NCBI GenBank assembly: GCA_032358165.1
Contig: JAALGY010000038.1
Coordinates: 1,736,001 to 1,800,000, forward strand
Reading direction: 5' to 3'
Source of the DNA: Diplosphaera chodatii
Taxonomy: Eukaryota > Chlorophyta > Trebouxiophyceae > Prasiolales > Stichococcaceae
DNA length: 64,000 nucleotides
The position numbers and the translations under genes are program-made. The notes beneath the pieces are model-generated. The model worked only from the letters and a program-made list of their open reading frames with translations. It ran no database searches and had not been told where the DNA came from. How positions within the stretch are numbered: the stretch's first letter is position 1; every line of letters starts with the position of its first letter. Shown piece by piece: positions 12,096-26,301 of this stretch.

Positions 12096-12771
12096 AGGTG
12101 TCAGCCGGCTTCCAAACTGTGGAGGCAGGAGTGGTATGTGATGCGCGAACTGGACAGCAACACTGCTGCCGTGCGCTTTCTCTCGCACTGTGTTGGCGGT
12201 GATCAGCAAGCCGCTGTCCAGGGTCCAGAAGCGCTGGGCGCAGCTGACCTGCTTGGCAGCGGCAAGAGGCAGCAGAGCAGCCATGCCGTTAATACACATG
12301 ACGGGTCAACGTGATATTGCAGTTGTATCATAATGTGTTGCAGCGATGCTGCTGGTGGTTTACAGATAGCATGCTTTGGGTGATGACACAGGGCGGCCGA
12401 GGCGTTTGAGTTGTCGATGTTGCAACAGCCGCCTCGGCCGCGCCGCTCAGATGACCAGTTCTGCGAACAAGGACAGCGGGTTCAGGACCTCGGATTGTGT
12501 TTTGCTGCTGCTGTCATAGCGCCGAGTGCGGTTTGAGCTTTCTGGGCAGTGCTTATGGTTTAAGGTCATAGATATGTGTGTTTGATTGTGAGGTGGGTGT
12601 GCAGACAGTGCTTGTCAGGATTGGAACATGAGTTGCTAGAGGTTATGAGTTTCCAGGCACAGGCAGGATGGCTTCAGATGCATGTGATCGCGTAGGGTGA
12701 GATGGATGCACCTATCAACGCAGCGAAAGAAGAGCTGTTCATGCCCGCTGACAGGCATTTTACTGCCAACA
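12096..12771. other. Intergenic, convergent 3' ends
   Basis: This is the 3' flank of DGAT2 (+) and of the NSUN6-like gene (-). A minus-strand TGTAA (TTACA, 12359-12363) lies about 410 nt past the NSUN6 stop. I see no further gene. Confidence 0.4.
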
Positions 12772-16434
<3,663 letters not shown>

Positions 16435-17361
16435 GGCGGTCGTCTGCCGGCTCACGGAGTATGTCTGATCAACACACGTCCCAACGCGCCTAAGACCCCG
16501 CTTGCTCGAGTTTGACAGATTACGACCAAGTACACGGCCTTCGATCACGGAGGGACGTGAGCAGACATCACGCCGGCGCCGAAGGCAGCAGTAACAACAC
16601 CATTGCCGGTGCGGCACGGCTACTCTGCTAGCCTATCGCCCATCCGCATGTTTTGAATGCGCACAGCAGTTCGTCCTGATGGACGTCTGCTGAAAAATCA
16701 TGACAATGCGCAACGAGTGGCAACTGTGCATGGGCACACAGCTGATCAGAGTGTGCCACTGCCCTGTAGCAGACTGGCGCCCTGATCGGAAGCTGGCTCG
16801 GGTGCGTTTGCCCACTAACTTTACATCACTCGACAGTTGGATCGTTCCTTGATCTGCTCCACCGAAAACAACAGTCAGGATGGCAATGCGGAAGGTGCTG
16901 CCGCTGTGCGCCCGTTTGGCAGATGTTACCACATTTTCCACAGGGTAGGCATCTGGTGCGAGTTGTGATCGAATGGTGTAGGGGCGCAGGTCATGTCTTC
17001 AAATATGCTTACAAAGTCTCTTCTGTAGATTTCAGTATGCGAGAGCGCCCCGGCACACGTGTTCGCGATGATAGTACAGTGTGCGCGGTTGTTGAAAGCG
17101 GCTCTGATTGCTGTGCGATTGACGATGATCTGCTTCACACGTGCAGATCGGCTCTGAGCAGGACCGTAACGCAGGTGACAGCAGGATCCGCTGCGGCGTT
17201 GTGCACTGGCCGCCTCCACTTCGCCACCAGTGGCGAGGGCGCAAGCTTGCGGCAGAGCGCGGATCAGCACCTGCAGGCACGCAAGAATTCTCTCGTTTGG
17301 AGGCTCATGAGACCAATGTTCATCCTGGATCATCTATTGTGTTCGTACCGGTGCGACATCC
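16435..17361. other. Intergenic upstream of the NSUN6-like gene
   Basis: It contains the NSUN6 promoter. A minus-strand open frame of about 135 codons (17333-16926) shows no family features and no convincing splice partners, so I do not call it. Confidence 0.35.
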
Positions 17362-17875
17362 ATGGACCGCAGCTGGGAGCCTACTGAAGTCCCTTCTGTC
17401 GCAACAAGCCGCTGCACACCTAGCATGGAAGGCCTTGAAACCCTACATGCACTGCAGGACGGTGGGTCGGAAGCACGACCGGTGCCCGACAGCACGGCGA
17501 TCAACCAGACGGCACCGTTGTCGTCAGACGACAAGGGAGAGCCCCAAGTCGGCAAGGTATGGAATGACCTGTCGTGCTGTGCCACTCATCATGCCAGTTG
17601 CTTTGTGTGTGAAGTGCAGCACATGCTGACAGCCTCCGACTGCGTGCCAGGTTTCGACACCGGATGGAGATGACGAAAGCAGCCCCAAGGTCTCATCCCC
17701 GGATGTCGAGACGGATGACGTGGTAGGGCGCCTGGGCGTGACTGAACGCATCCTCTACCCTGTGGTATCCTTGAGGCGGAACTTGTTCAGATATGTATCA
17801 CTGATGCTCCTTCGGGCTTGAATAATACATCCATGCATGCTGCAGGTTCCCAATCTTCAGACGCCGAAGGAGTGA
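17362..17875 (+). CDS. Small acidic hypothetical protein
   Basis: Three exons with matching phase (17362..17556, 17651..17764, 17846..17875) give 113 codons including the stop. The protein is Ser/Asp/Glu/Pro-rich (for example TPDGDDESSPKVSSPDVETD) with no recognised domain. The donor at 17765 (GTATCC) and the acceptor at 17845 are acceptable, but nothing independent supports the gene. It could also be the exposed part of a longer transcript, or not coding at all. Confidence 0.3.
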
Positions 17876-18563
17876 AGTGGACCGGAAGACTGTAAGCAGC
17901 TGAAAAGAGGGGTTTCCTTTGTCGTTCCAATTTGTACATGTACCATCAGGTGCAGAGGTTGAGTGGGCTGACTGCTGCGTTGATATGATGCCTACCGGTG
18001 TTTCTTAAACACCATGTTGTTTGTTGAGGAGTCGAAGCGTCATGCTACTGCTTTGATACGGAAGTCCACTAAACGTATTCGCAATGTGCGCGGGGCTCAG
18101 CCTGCAATCTGCTTACAGATGCCTTATGCAGGCTGGTGGAAAGATATGTTCGCAAGTCCACGTCTGACAGACCGTCATTGTTCGAGTGCACTGCACGACA
18201 GCTCGCATGCCTATAACCCCAACAAGCAGGACAATGGAGACAAACACACTGCATGGCCCAAAGCAGCGTTATTGGGGCACGCTGGCACGCTGTCCTTTGC
18301 TCTCAATGCTGCGCACGCCTGTGGTTGTGCCTCGACTGTGGGTTCCCAGCGATCGTCCGCTGCAGGATAGGTCAAAGCGAGACTGAGCACATCTGAGTCG
18401 CCAAGGTGTGTCACCTGCCCATGAGGGCGAGGCGGTTTCAGCATGAGGAGGTTAGCAGCATGAGGAGGAAATACCAGCTGCCACGCCAAACATGAACACC
18501 CCCCCTGCAGGACTGCGCACAGCAAGAATGTATTGGGACACAAAGCCATCATGCGCGACATCC
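17876..18563. other. Intergenic, convergent
   Basis: It lies between the weak small gene (+) and the membrane protein (-). Only scattered open frames without splice logic are present; I see no gene. Confidence 0.4.
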
Positions 18564-19115
18564 TCACTCCAATGATGCTTTGTATCGGTCCTCGCCGCCC
18601 TCTTTCCGCTGGATCTCCCCTAGCAGCACCGCAAGCCGCTCCTTGTTGGCACGCGCCATGACCTGCTGGCCCAGAACCGCTCACGACTGCTCGCATTTTC
18701 TAGCAGAAATAGTCTCAGCATCATCGCGCGCTGAAGCATTTCCATCGGCTGTTACATGACATGCTGCTGCATAAACGCATGCTGCAAAGCCAGTTCGCTG
18801 CTGCATGAGTGTGCCCCTTCTTCCCACCTGATGGTCGGTGGTCATACGCCTTCGCAGCTTCTCCTCCAGGGAGTTCTGCGGCACCCCTGCTGCCTGCTGC
18901 TCTTTCGGGCCCAGCATCTCCCCGTTTGTGCCCTGCTATGCACGAGCTACGTAACAAGCACGACACTGACCAAATACAGCTCATCACCGCCAGTTACACC
19001 AAGACGGCAGCACTGCAGGCTACTGTCATCTCGATGGTACTGACGGGCTCACCAGCATGACAAATTTGCCGGCATACCAGGATCCCGCACAGACTACAGC
19101 GGTGAAACCCGCCAT
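18564..19115 (-). CDS. Small protein with one membrane span
   Basis: Three exons in gene order: 19115..19053, 18932..18828, 18662..18564; 89 codons including the stop. The start used is MAGFTAVVCAGSWYAGKFVM, a short hydrophobic segment, followed by a charged helical region (SLEEKLRRRMTTDHQ and ANKERLAVLLGEIQRKEGG) ending in YKASLE. The shape, an N-terminal span plus a soluble helical tail, is common in small mitochondrial inner-membrane or respiratory-assembly proteins, but I cannot name the family. The open frame continues upstream of the ATG without a stop for several codons, so an earlier exon is possible. Confidence 0.5.
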
Positions 19116-19668
19116 TGCCAGCGGTGACTGCTTTGTGATGGCCACGATACGGCGCCATGTTCTGCTCTTTTCATAGATGAAACTCATCGTTATGTCACCA
19201 CGCTATGCCTATTCCAGAACCGCGGCCATTCTACGTGTGCCAAGCGCTGCAGACAGAAGGGTGCAGTGACCGCAGGCGCTGCATGCTGTTTGATTGCGTA
19301 CACACAGAGGTAGGCACTGCAAATCGCCGGGACTGCAAGGTCTCAAGTCTCAGCAAGCCTACTGCGTCCACTATGTTCAAGCGTGGTGCAGCAGGTTGGG
19401 CAGCTGTCAAGGTGTGCGATGTGTTGTTGAAATGCCTGATTTGGCTGATACAAGAACATATGTACATGCCAAAGTAGCGAATTGTGGCCTCCATGGAGCG
19501 CCGAGGCTGTGCACCTTGCTCGAAGATCGTGCCTACGTGGCAGAGGGGAGATCAGGTGTCCCACAGTGCAGCTGAGGCAATATAGATCAGTTTGTCGCCG
19601 TTCGCAACTGTTTGTCAGCGCTGATCACAGTGTCTATCGAGCTGTGGCCGCGTCAGGCCTTGGGCGCC
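19116..19668. promoter_or_regulatory. Head-to-head intergenic region
   Basis: About 550 bp separate the small membrane-protein gene (-) and CYP38 (+). It must contain both promoters. No clear motif seen. The + frame of CYP38 is open back to 19612. Confidence 0.4.
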
Positions 19669-21024
19669 ATGCCTAGTGCGATGCTGCAGTGCAGTCCTGT
19701 CGGCAGGTGTCCCACTGCACCCTTCCAGGGCAGCACCAAGGCCTTGCGTGCAGGTGTAAGCTTACAGATGCACAGGATTGCCCACGAGTCGCAGCGGCCC
19801 ATCTCCTGCAATGGCAACGGGCAGCAGCAGTCCATGGTGTCAGCGGCGCAAGACTTCCTGCGCAACACGGCACTGAGCCTTGCTGCAGTTGCAGCACTGC
19901 AGATGCCAGCGGCTATCGGACCGGATCAGGTGGCGCTGTCGGCTCATGCGGGGCTGCTGTCGGTGGAGCCAGTGAAGAACGCACGGGCGTTGCTGCGGAA
20001 CTCGCTGCCGATCAAGAATGCCACCATCAGGGAGATCCAGAAAAGCCTGGAGTCCGTGTCAGAGCAGCTGCGTATCCCTGGCAGCAAGTCACTGGGGCCC
20101 ATTGGTCAGTCGGTGCGGCGGGCGCAGGGGACGCTGAACGCAAACAAAGGCAAGCTGGAAACGGATTTCGCGCCAGAGCACAAACAGGAGGGGCAGCAGG
20201 CGATTGCAGCGCTGGACGCAGCCCTGAAGGACTTTGCCGCCACCGTGGACGCCAATGACAAGCAGTCAGTGGTGGAGAAGCAGCAGGCAGCGCTGACGGC
20301 TGTGGGCAACATCGAGGAGGCCATGGTCAAGGGCTTCCCCTTCACGGTGCCCTCTGCGTATGACAACCTGCCACAGCTCAAGGGCCGTGCGACTGTCGAG
20401 ATGGGGCTGACCTTCAAATCTGCACGAGACAACGGCATCAAGGGCGGCACAATGCGCATTGTGGCGGATGGCTACAATGCGCCGGTGTCGGCCGGCAACT
20501 TCATCGACCTGGTCAGCCGCAAATTCTATGACGGCCTGACCATCCAGCGGGCAGACGGCTTCATCGTACAGACGGGCGACCCCGATGGCCCGGCGACAGG
20601 CTTCACAGATGAGTCGGGGAAGAACCGCACGGTGCCCTTCGAGATCATGGTGCAGGGCGACAAGGTGCCTGTGTATGAGGAGACGCTAGAGGACAACGGC
20701 CGGTTCAACGAGCAGCCGGTCCTGCCGTTCAACGCATATGGCACGGTCGCTATGGCACGGTCCGAGTTCGAGGCCAACGACGGCTCCTCTCAGTTCTTCT
20801 TCCTGCTCAAGGAGAGCGAGCTGACACCTACAGGCAGCAACCTGCTGGACGGTCGCTTTGCGGTGTTTGCCTATGTGGTCGACAATGCCGACCTGCTGGG
20901 GGAGCTGCAGGTGGGCGACAAGATTGACTACATGAAGGTGATAGATGGGCTGCAGAACCTGCAGCAACCCAAGAAGGGAGCTGCGCCAGCGCTGCAGGCC
21001 GAGACTGCAGCGGCACCCGCATAG
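19669..21024 (+). CDS. CYP38: Thylakoid-lumen cyclophilin CYP38/TLP40
   Basis: A single uninterrupted frame of 452 codons; the frame also contains an in-frame ATG at 19612, but MPSAMLQCSPVGRCPT at 19669 looks like a normal plastid transit start. A second hydrophobic stretch (NTALSLAAVAALQMPAA) preceded by no twin arginine suggests Sec-type lumen import. The middle (NARALLRNSLPIKNATIREI and following) is the helical domain of CYP38, and the C-terminal half is the cyclophilin-like domain (GYNAPVSAGNFIDLVSRKFYD, IQRADGFIVQTGDPDGPATG, SSQFFFLLKESELTPTGSN, LDGRFAVFAYVVDN). In plants the protein assists assembly and repair of photosystem II. It is the only intronless gene recognised here. Confidence 0.95.
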   Translation: MPSAMLQCSPVGRCPTAPFQGSTKALRAGVSLQMHRIAHESQRPISCNGNGQQQSMVSAAQDFLRNTALSLAAVAALQMPAAIGPDQVALSAHAGLLSVEPVKNARALLRNSLPIKNATIREIQKSLESVSEQLRIPGSKSLGPIGQSVRRAQGTLNANKGKLETDFAPEHKQEGQQAIAALDAALKDFAATVDANDKQSVVEKQQAALTAVGNIEEAMVKGFPFTVPSAYDNLPQLKGRATVEMGLTFKSARDNGIKGGTMRIVADGYNAPVSAGNFIDLVSRKFYDGLTIQRADGFIVQTGDPDGPATGFTDESGKNRTVPFEIMVQGDKVPVYEETLEDNGRFNEQPVLPFNAYGTVAMARSEFEANDGSSQFFFLLKESELTPTGSNLLDGRFAVFAYVVDNADLLGELQVGDKIDYMKVIDGLQNLQQPKKGAAPALQAETAAAPA

Positions 21025-21546
21025 CTGACATGAGCAGCGCCGTGATGGCCACATGGGCCGCAGCCCGCAGCTGCTTGTCATACCGAGGATGGTGGAAAGC
21101 AGGGTTGGATGGTGGAAAGCAGTTGAGCCATTGCAGTGCACTGATGAGAAGATCACCAGTTGAAAACAGTTTTGGGTTGTACTGGATGCAATTGGGCATC
21201 TATTGCAGTATGCGCTTGCAGAGAGCATCCAAGCAACAAGCGCATCTCGTCAGACAAACTGCCTGCAGTGCCCAGTCTTCTCAGCTCAAGCTGTCCATTG
21301 CCATATCTCGGCAAACAAAATTGGGTGCGAAAATAATGTAGTGCAGGACAATATTTGATACGAGGGTTTGCTCTGTCCACCTCTACATGGAGCTGCAGAT
21401 TGCAATCCACAACACTATGTCATATGTGGCAGCTTCAGGTCAGTGTTCCTCAGGACCATGAGCTTGACCTGCAATACATAGCAGATTTCAAGTTAACACA
21501 AAGGGCAGTGAGCTCGAGCCAAGAGCTCTAGCCAATAGAAAGCATG
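21025..21546. other. Intergenic, convergent
   Basis: This is the 3' flank of CYP38 (+) and of the thioredoxin (-). It holds a tandem pair of 16-bp repeats at 21087-21122; otherwise nothing recognised. Confidence 0.4.
21087..21122 (+). repeat. Two-copy 16-bp tandem repeat
   Basis: ggatggtggaaagcag occurs at 21087-21102 and 21107-21122, separated by 4 bp, in the CYP38 3' flank. Confidence 0.85.
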
Positions 21547-22801
21547 CTATGAAAACACGTTGTCAGGAGGAGCGAGGTCCTGGGCATCTGCGCAAGGCAG
21601 CAGGAGGTCCTGAGCATCAATCCAATTACTAACCTTCTCGAGTGCATCAATAGCGCCCTCAGCTGCAATGTGCTCTGGACCCTTCTCACCATTCTTGTAT
21701 AGCTGAATGGTCGGCATTTTCTGCAGGCGTCAGCAGCGCACTGCTGGCTTTACAGGCTGGCAGATGCCTCTTGCAACGCCCCATACCCCGTGATGTCTGC
21801 CCAGCTCGACGCCAAAACAGCAGTGTTTGTGCGATGTGAAGCTCGCAGTCAGATGATGTGCAAACACACCTTTACGCCAGCCTTCTTGATCACAGCAGAT
21901 GGCACCGCGTTGACATCGACGAACAGGATGTGCAGGCTGCACGCATGAAAATTACGTGACATGCTTGAGGAAAGATCATGCTCACAAGGTCGGACGGTGC
22001 GCAACCATTTCAGGCCCGTGATCGGAACAGCGGTGCAACAGCTCGACAGCAGCAGCAGCAAGTATCTCAGTTCGCACTCTGGAAAGTCCTCACGGAGCAT
22101 TCGCTCCAGCTTGGGCTTCAGGTAGATGCACTTGCGACACCACCTCGCCATGAAGTCAACAATGACCACTGCAACGGCAGGACAAGCCTGCTCTGCTGGG
22201 GAGGATGATCAAGGCTGCAGGCCATGGCGCCGTCACTTGACGGTCACACAGCAGCAGCAGTCAACGACAAATCTGCACGCAATCACAGCGATGGATGGCA
22301 TGTAGCAACTCACGTTCGTGCGAGTGGATAGCGCTGTCGAATTCCTCCTCTGTTGTAACCTGCACCCAGGTATTGCCATCTGGCCGCGGGCATGACATGC
22401 ATCGCACAATCCACCGGACCCGAAGATCGGTTCGGCTACCCACGCAGATCATCGCACGCTGGCCAGCATCGTATTTTGGCCAGCAATAAGCCATCGAAGA
22501 TATATGCATGATGCCAGCATACCACTGGGAGCGTTGTGTCGCCCGAAACTGATGCCGTCTGCTGCAGCGCCGCCCTGTGCTGGTGCCATGCGCTGGGATG
22601 CCGCCTGCCGAAACAGAGGCCTCTACTACGCTGTTGCGAAAGGCTGCAAAGGCTGCCGCTGTGGCTGCTGCTATGCAGGCGGAGTCCGCTGCGCCGCTGC
22701 TGAACCTGAGGGCACACTACAGCCTGCGACCCTGCATCGGCCCCCGACCTGCAGGCAAGGCTGTGCTGGCACCCCCTGGCTGCCAGCGCGCAGGCTACCA
22801 T
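21547..22801 (-). CDS. WCRKC-type plastid thioredoxin-like protein
   Basis: Five exons in gene order: 22801..22523, 22359..22314, 22168..22078, 21936..21870, 21720..21547; 219 codons including the stop. Residues 1 to about 90 are rich in Ser, Arg, Gln and Ala, as in a chloroplast transit peptide. The thioredoxin fold follows: [32 protein letters not shown] with the redox-active WCRKC motif that defines the plant WCRKC1/2 proteins, then [20 protein letters not shown] with the cis-proline context [13 protein letters not shown]. It is expected to be a stromal dithiol-disulfide protein. An upstream in-frame ATG (22876) would lengthen the N-terminus. The gene is head-to-head with ELP4. Confidence 0.9.
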
Positions 22802-23229
22802 CGGCGCAGCTGGTGGTTGGATCAGGCCTAGTGTATACTGGAGGTGGTGTCGCGCAGCGCCAACCAGCGCAAGCAATGGGCAATCACCGAGAGGCCAAGC
22901 AACGCAGTGAAAGTGTTCTCTTCTTCAGTCTGAACAACAGCAAACAGGTGACGTTGTAGGCATCCTGCACCTGGCAAGATGTAGCGCTTGGCAAGCCCTA
23001 CATCTTTCTTGGCAAGCACCGTGCAAGCAAATCAACCTCTGACATCTCCGCAATAGTTGTTTCCTGTGTTGCATCAGCCGCATGCACTGTGCAGGATGTT
23101 TCACGCTCAGGCGGCAGATACGATCGGCACTCACCGACACATGGGCATGTTCAGCGCCGCTGCGGTCTTGGCTGAGCGTCGTCAAACTCATGAAAGTGCA
23201 TGACTTTCCTGCTGGACTCGTGACGTGAG
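22802..23229. promoter_or_regulatory. Head-to-head intergenic region
   Basis: About 430 bp lie between the thioredoxin (-) and ELP4 (+) starts. I see no distinct motif. Confidence 0.35.
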
Positions 23230-25744
23230 ATGAAGGGCAGCAGCTTCGTCAGGCGGGGTCCAGCCGTCAACCGAGGTGACTTCAATGACTGTTGCCCCAA
23301 GGATGTCCTGTTGCCGAGCGGCGGCATGTTGGCTTCAGCTGTGTTGCATTCCTCAGGGCAGCGTTGCGTCGCCAACAGATGTTGTGACACTGCACTCCGT
23401 TTCCCATGATCTCGCAGACCCAGGTACGGTGCCGGGGCCCTACGGCCAGACGCTGGTGTCAATGGGGCTGGCAGACATGGATCGGCTGCTGGGCGGCGGC
23501 CTGCCGCTGGGCGGCCTGCTGCTGGTGCTGGAGGACTCCCCGCCAGAGGTGCGAGGGGTGCCATGTCTGTAGATCCTTGACGATGATCCGTTGTGGGGCT
23601 TTGTGGCGGGTGCGCCGAACAAGCTGGGACATGCTATGAATCCCTGCTGGTCAGTTACGGCCGCAGGTCGCCACCATGTTGCTGCGGTACTTCCTGGCGG
23701 AGGGCGTGGCGGCGGGCCACGCCTGCCACTGGGCGGCGCAAGCGGGCTCGCCGGGCGAACACCTTTGGCTGCCGCAGCAAAGCGCACCGCACAAGCAACA
23801 GGGTCCTGCACCTGTGAACGGCAGTTGCCAGCATCAGCCCCATAAAGCAGCAATAACAGGAGGCGGCTCCTCGCCGCAGCACCAGCAGGAGGACCACCTG
23901 CGGATCGCCTGGCAGTACAGGCGATACATGGGCGGCCGTGCGGATGCTGCGCACGCGCCGCACCCAGCGCAGCAAGCTGCACATGCGAGGTGCCCTAGTC
24001 GACTGCAAAGTTGCAATGCAGGCTGTGGCCTGCATGTTCCTCGCAAGCTGCAGCCACGACCAGCGCTGGATGCACGCTCTGCTGCGGAGTCGGATTGTAG
24101 ATGTCAGTGTGGCTCTGGTGTCGACACGCACAGGCACAAAGGTGCAGTTCCAGCAGTCACCACAGCCTCAACGCCTGTCGCCTCGGGCTGGTGCCACAGC
24201 TTCGACCTCAGCGTGCCGCAGCCAGCGGCTGACCTGGCGCCTGCCCTGGTGAGCCTCGCTGACAGTTGCTGTAAGCGGATCATGACGATGGCTTCAAACA
24301 CCTCGTCGACTGTGCGGCACTCCCTCTGAGACGTGCTGCGCCACTTCATGCTATCTCCTGAATGCATGCCGTACAGGAGGTCAGCCGCCACAGCGGCGCA
24401 GCAGACGTCGTGGCCCTGGCAGCAATGCCCGCCGCCTCCCGGCCCGGCATCAGGCGCATTGCAGTGCAGTCCCTGGGCCGCAGTGCCGGCTCTGGCGGGT
24501 CCAGCGCTGCCGTCGCTGGCGAGCCGCCTTCTGCTGCCCGTGACACCGGCGCTGCGGAGCACCAGGGCGGCCCTCCCCAGGGCGCAGACCGGGCGGCCGG
24601 GGTGGTGCGGGCGCTGCACGCGCTAAAGCGCGCCGCCCGCTGCAGCCGCTGCGCCGTGGTGGTCACCGTGGCAGCAGGTGCCCCACCCGCTTTGTCTGCG
24701 AGCAGCGCACCTGAAACTTGGCTCCCGTAGGGTTACGCCCCTCCCAATTGGCCTGGCTTCGCGGGTGCCAGACAACCCGTCAAAGTGCTACCGCGCTCAC
24801 CTGGTGCGGGCTGCAAACATGCAGCTGAGTTCGAGCCGGCCCTGGCGGTGCGGCTGCAGCACATGGCGGATGCGGTGGTGGCGCTGGAGGCCATCGCGCC
24901 GGAAGCCCAGCTGCTGCAGATCCTGCCCGAGCCTGACACGTGCGTGCTGACACAGCAGGCCTGTACCGTCCTGTGCTGCCTGCCTCGAGGTGGCCGCTGA
25001 CGAACATGGTATACTTTGCAAGCATTCTGTCTGTTGCATCTTTCACGGGCTGAGGATCGCACAGGTATCGTGCCTGCGGCATCATCCGCCCATTTGCAGC
25101 GTTTGGGGCCGCAGGTGCCAAGGGATGCTGCGTGTGGTGAAGCTGCCGGGCATGGGCGCGCTGGCGGCGCCCCACCCTGAGGTGGACTTGCTGCTGGTCA
25201 GGTGCGGCTTCAGGATGCACATGGCGGCCGCCGGGCCTGTTCCTGAGCTTTTGAGACCTGTGCCACAGCATAACGGCTGGTTGCGAGGCGCTTTGGGCCC
25301 ATGTCTCGCTGGGCTAGTCATGAAACACAAACCATCTGGCACCTTGCTGAGCAGGCGGCTGCCCCAGTGCCTGGCGCTGCAGCCGGTGGACGTCGACCCA
25401 GATGCAGCAGATGCGCTGCTTGAGGCGCAACAAAGCGATGCCGCTGCCTCGGACGTCAAGGACGTGCAGGTACATGCTGGCGTTGCTTTGCTGTGCAGTG
25501 CCGGCTTGCGCCCCGTATGGTGGAAGCGACGTCATGGTAATTTCAATAAACCCGGAATGAGCGTTGCGCGGAGGTGTTCAGTGCACAGGGACAGCATGTT
25601 TCAGCGTTTTTCTGCTGCTCGTAGGATGATTTGGACGACGACGAAAGTGACAGCGTGAACACGATCGGTATGGGCAGCAGTGGCGGCATGCTGTGTGGCG
25701 GCAGCAGCAGGCCAGGCAACACACCAAACCCTCTAGACTTCTGA
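23230..25744 (+). CDS. ELP4: Elongator complex subunit 4 (ELP4)
   Basis: Exons: 23230..23275, 23424..23548, 23667..24248, 24377..24677, 24825..24939, 25115..25469, 25625..25744; 548 codons. The protein starts MKGSSFVRRGP, like the SFxRRGP start of animal ELP4, then GQTLVSMGLADMDRLLGGGL (RecA-like fold with a degenerate Walker region), LLRYFLAEGVAAGH, LRIAWQYRRYM, WCHSFDLS, IRRIAVQSLG and QGMLRVVKLPGMG, ending in LDF as in ELP4. ELP4 with ELP5/6 forms the accessory ring of Elongator, which modifies tRNA wobble uridine. The model is longer than usual; 23940-24180 and 25202-25320 are poorly conserved and may hide in-frame introns. Confidence 0.85.
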
Positions 25745-26301
25745 GCTGAGCAGTTTGGGTGCATGCACCTCGCAGCAGTCGGTTTGCAAGCTCATCGCAG
25801 GAGTCAGCATCTGGGATGTTGGAAATGTTGAGCCTGGCATTTATTACAAAACTTGGAGGAATCACTCCCAAACAGTGTATGCACAATGCAGCCGCATGCA
25901 TGCACACCGTCAATGGCTGATGCCAAGGCAGACCGTTTCAAACCATGGAAGTCCTACAAACGCCCTAGTCAAGCCAAGAATATGAGACGCCTGCATGTCA
26001 CGCCTGCTGTTCCACACGCCTGCTGTCTGCTCAGCACCAGCTGGCATCCTTCATCCGCCGTCCGTCCCCTGCCTCTCGGGCGCGCTGCTCCCAGCTGCCA
26101 GTCACTCCCAGCTTCCAGTTACGCTGGGTGGCCCGTATGCGACTCGCGCCCCTCCCCTTCCTCGTCCATCCTTCAAACCGTCGCCGAGTGGTACTTCTCC
26201 TGCACCACGCACGGCACAAGCTCGCCACAGGCGCAGATTGTTCCGATCCTTCCAACACCAATTGCCCGGGCTTATGCAGCAGGCGTTCCACAGCCAGATC
26301 G
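25745..26301. other. Intergenic, convergent
   Basis: It lies between ELP4 (+) and the first LEA-like gene (-). Pyrimidine-rich stretches near 26040-26200 but no coding signal. Confidence 0.4.

Noticed and set aside
16926..17333. Minus-strand 135-codon frame
   Set aside because: No recognisable composition or motif and no neighbouring exon in phase.
22577..22831. Plus-strand frame over the thioredoxin presequence
   Set aside because: Shadow of the minus-strand transit peptide, which joins the WCRKC domain in phase.
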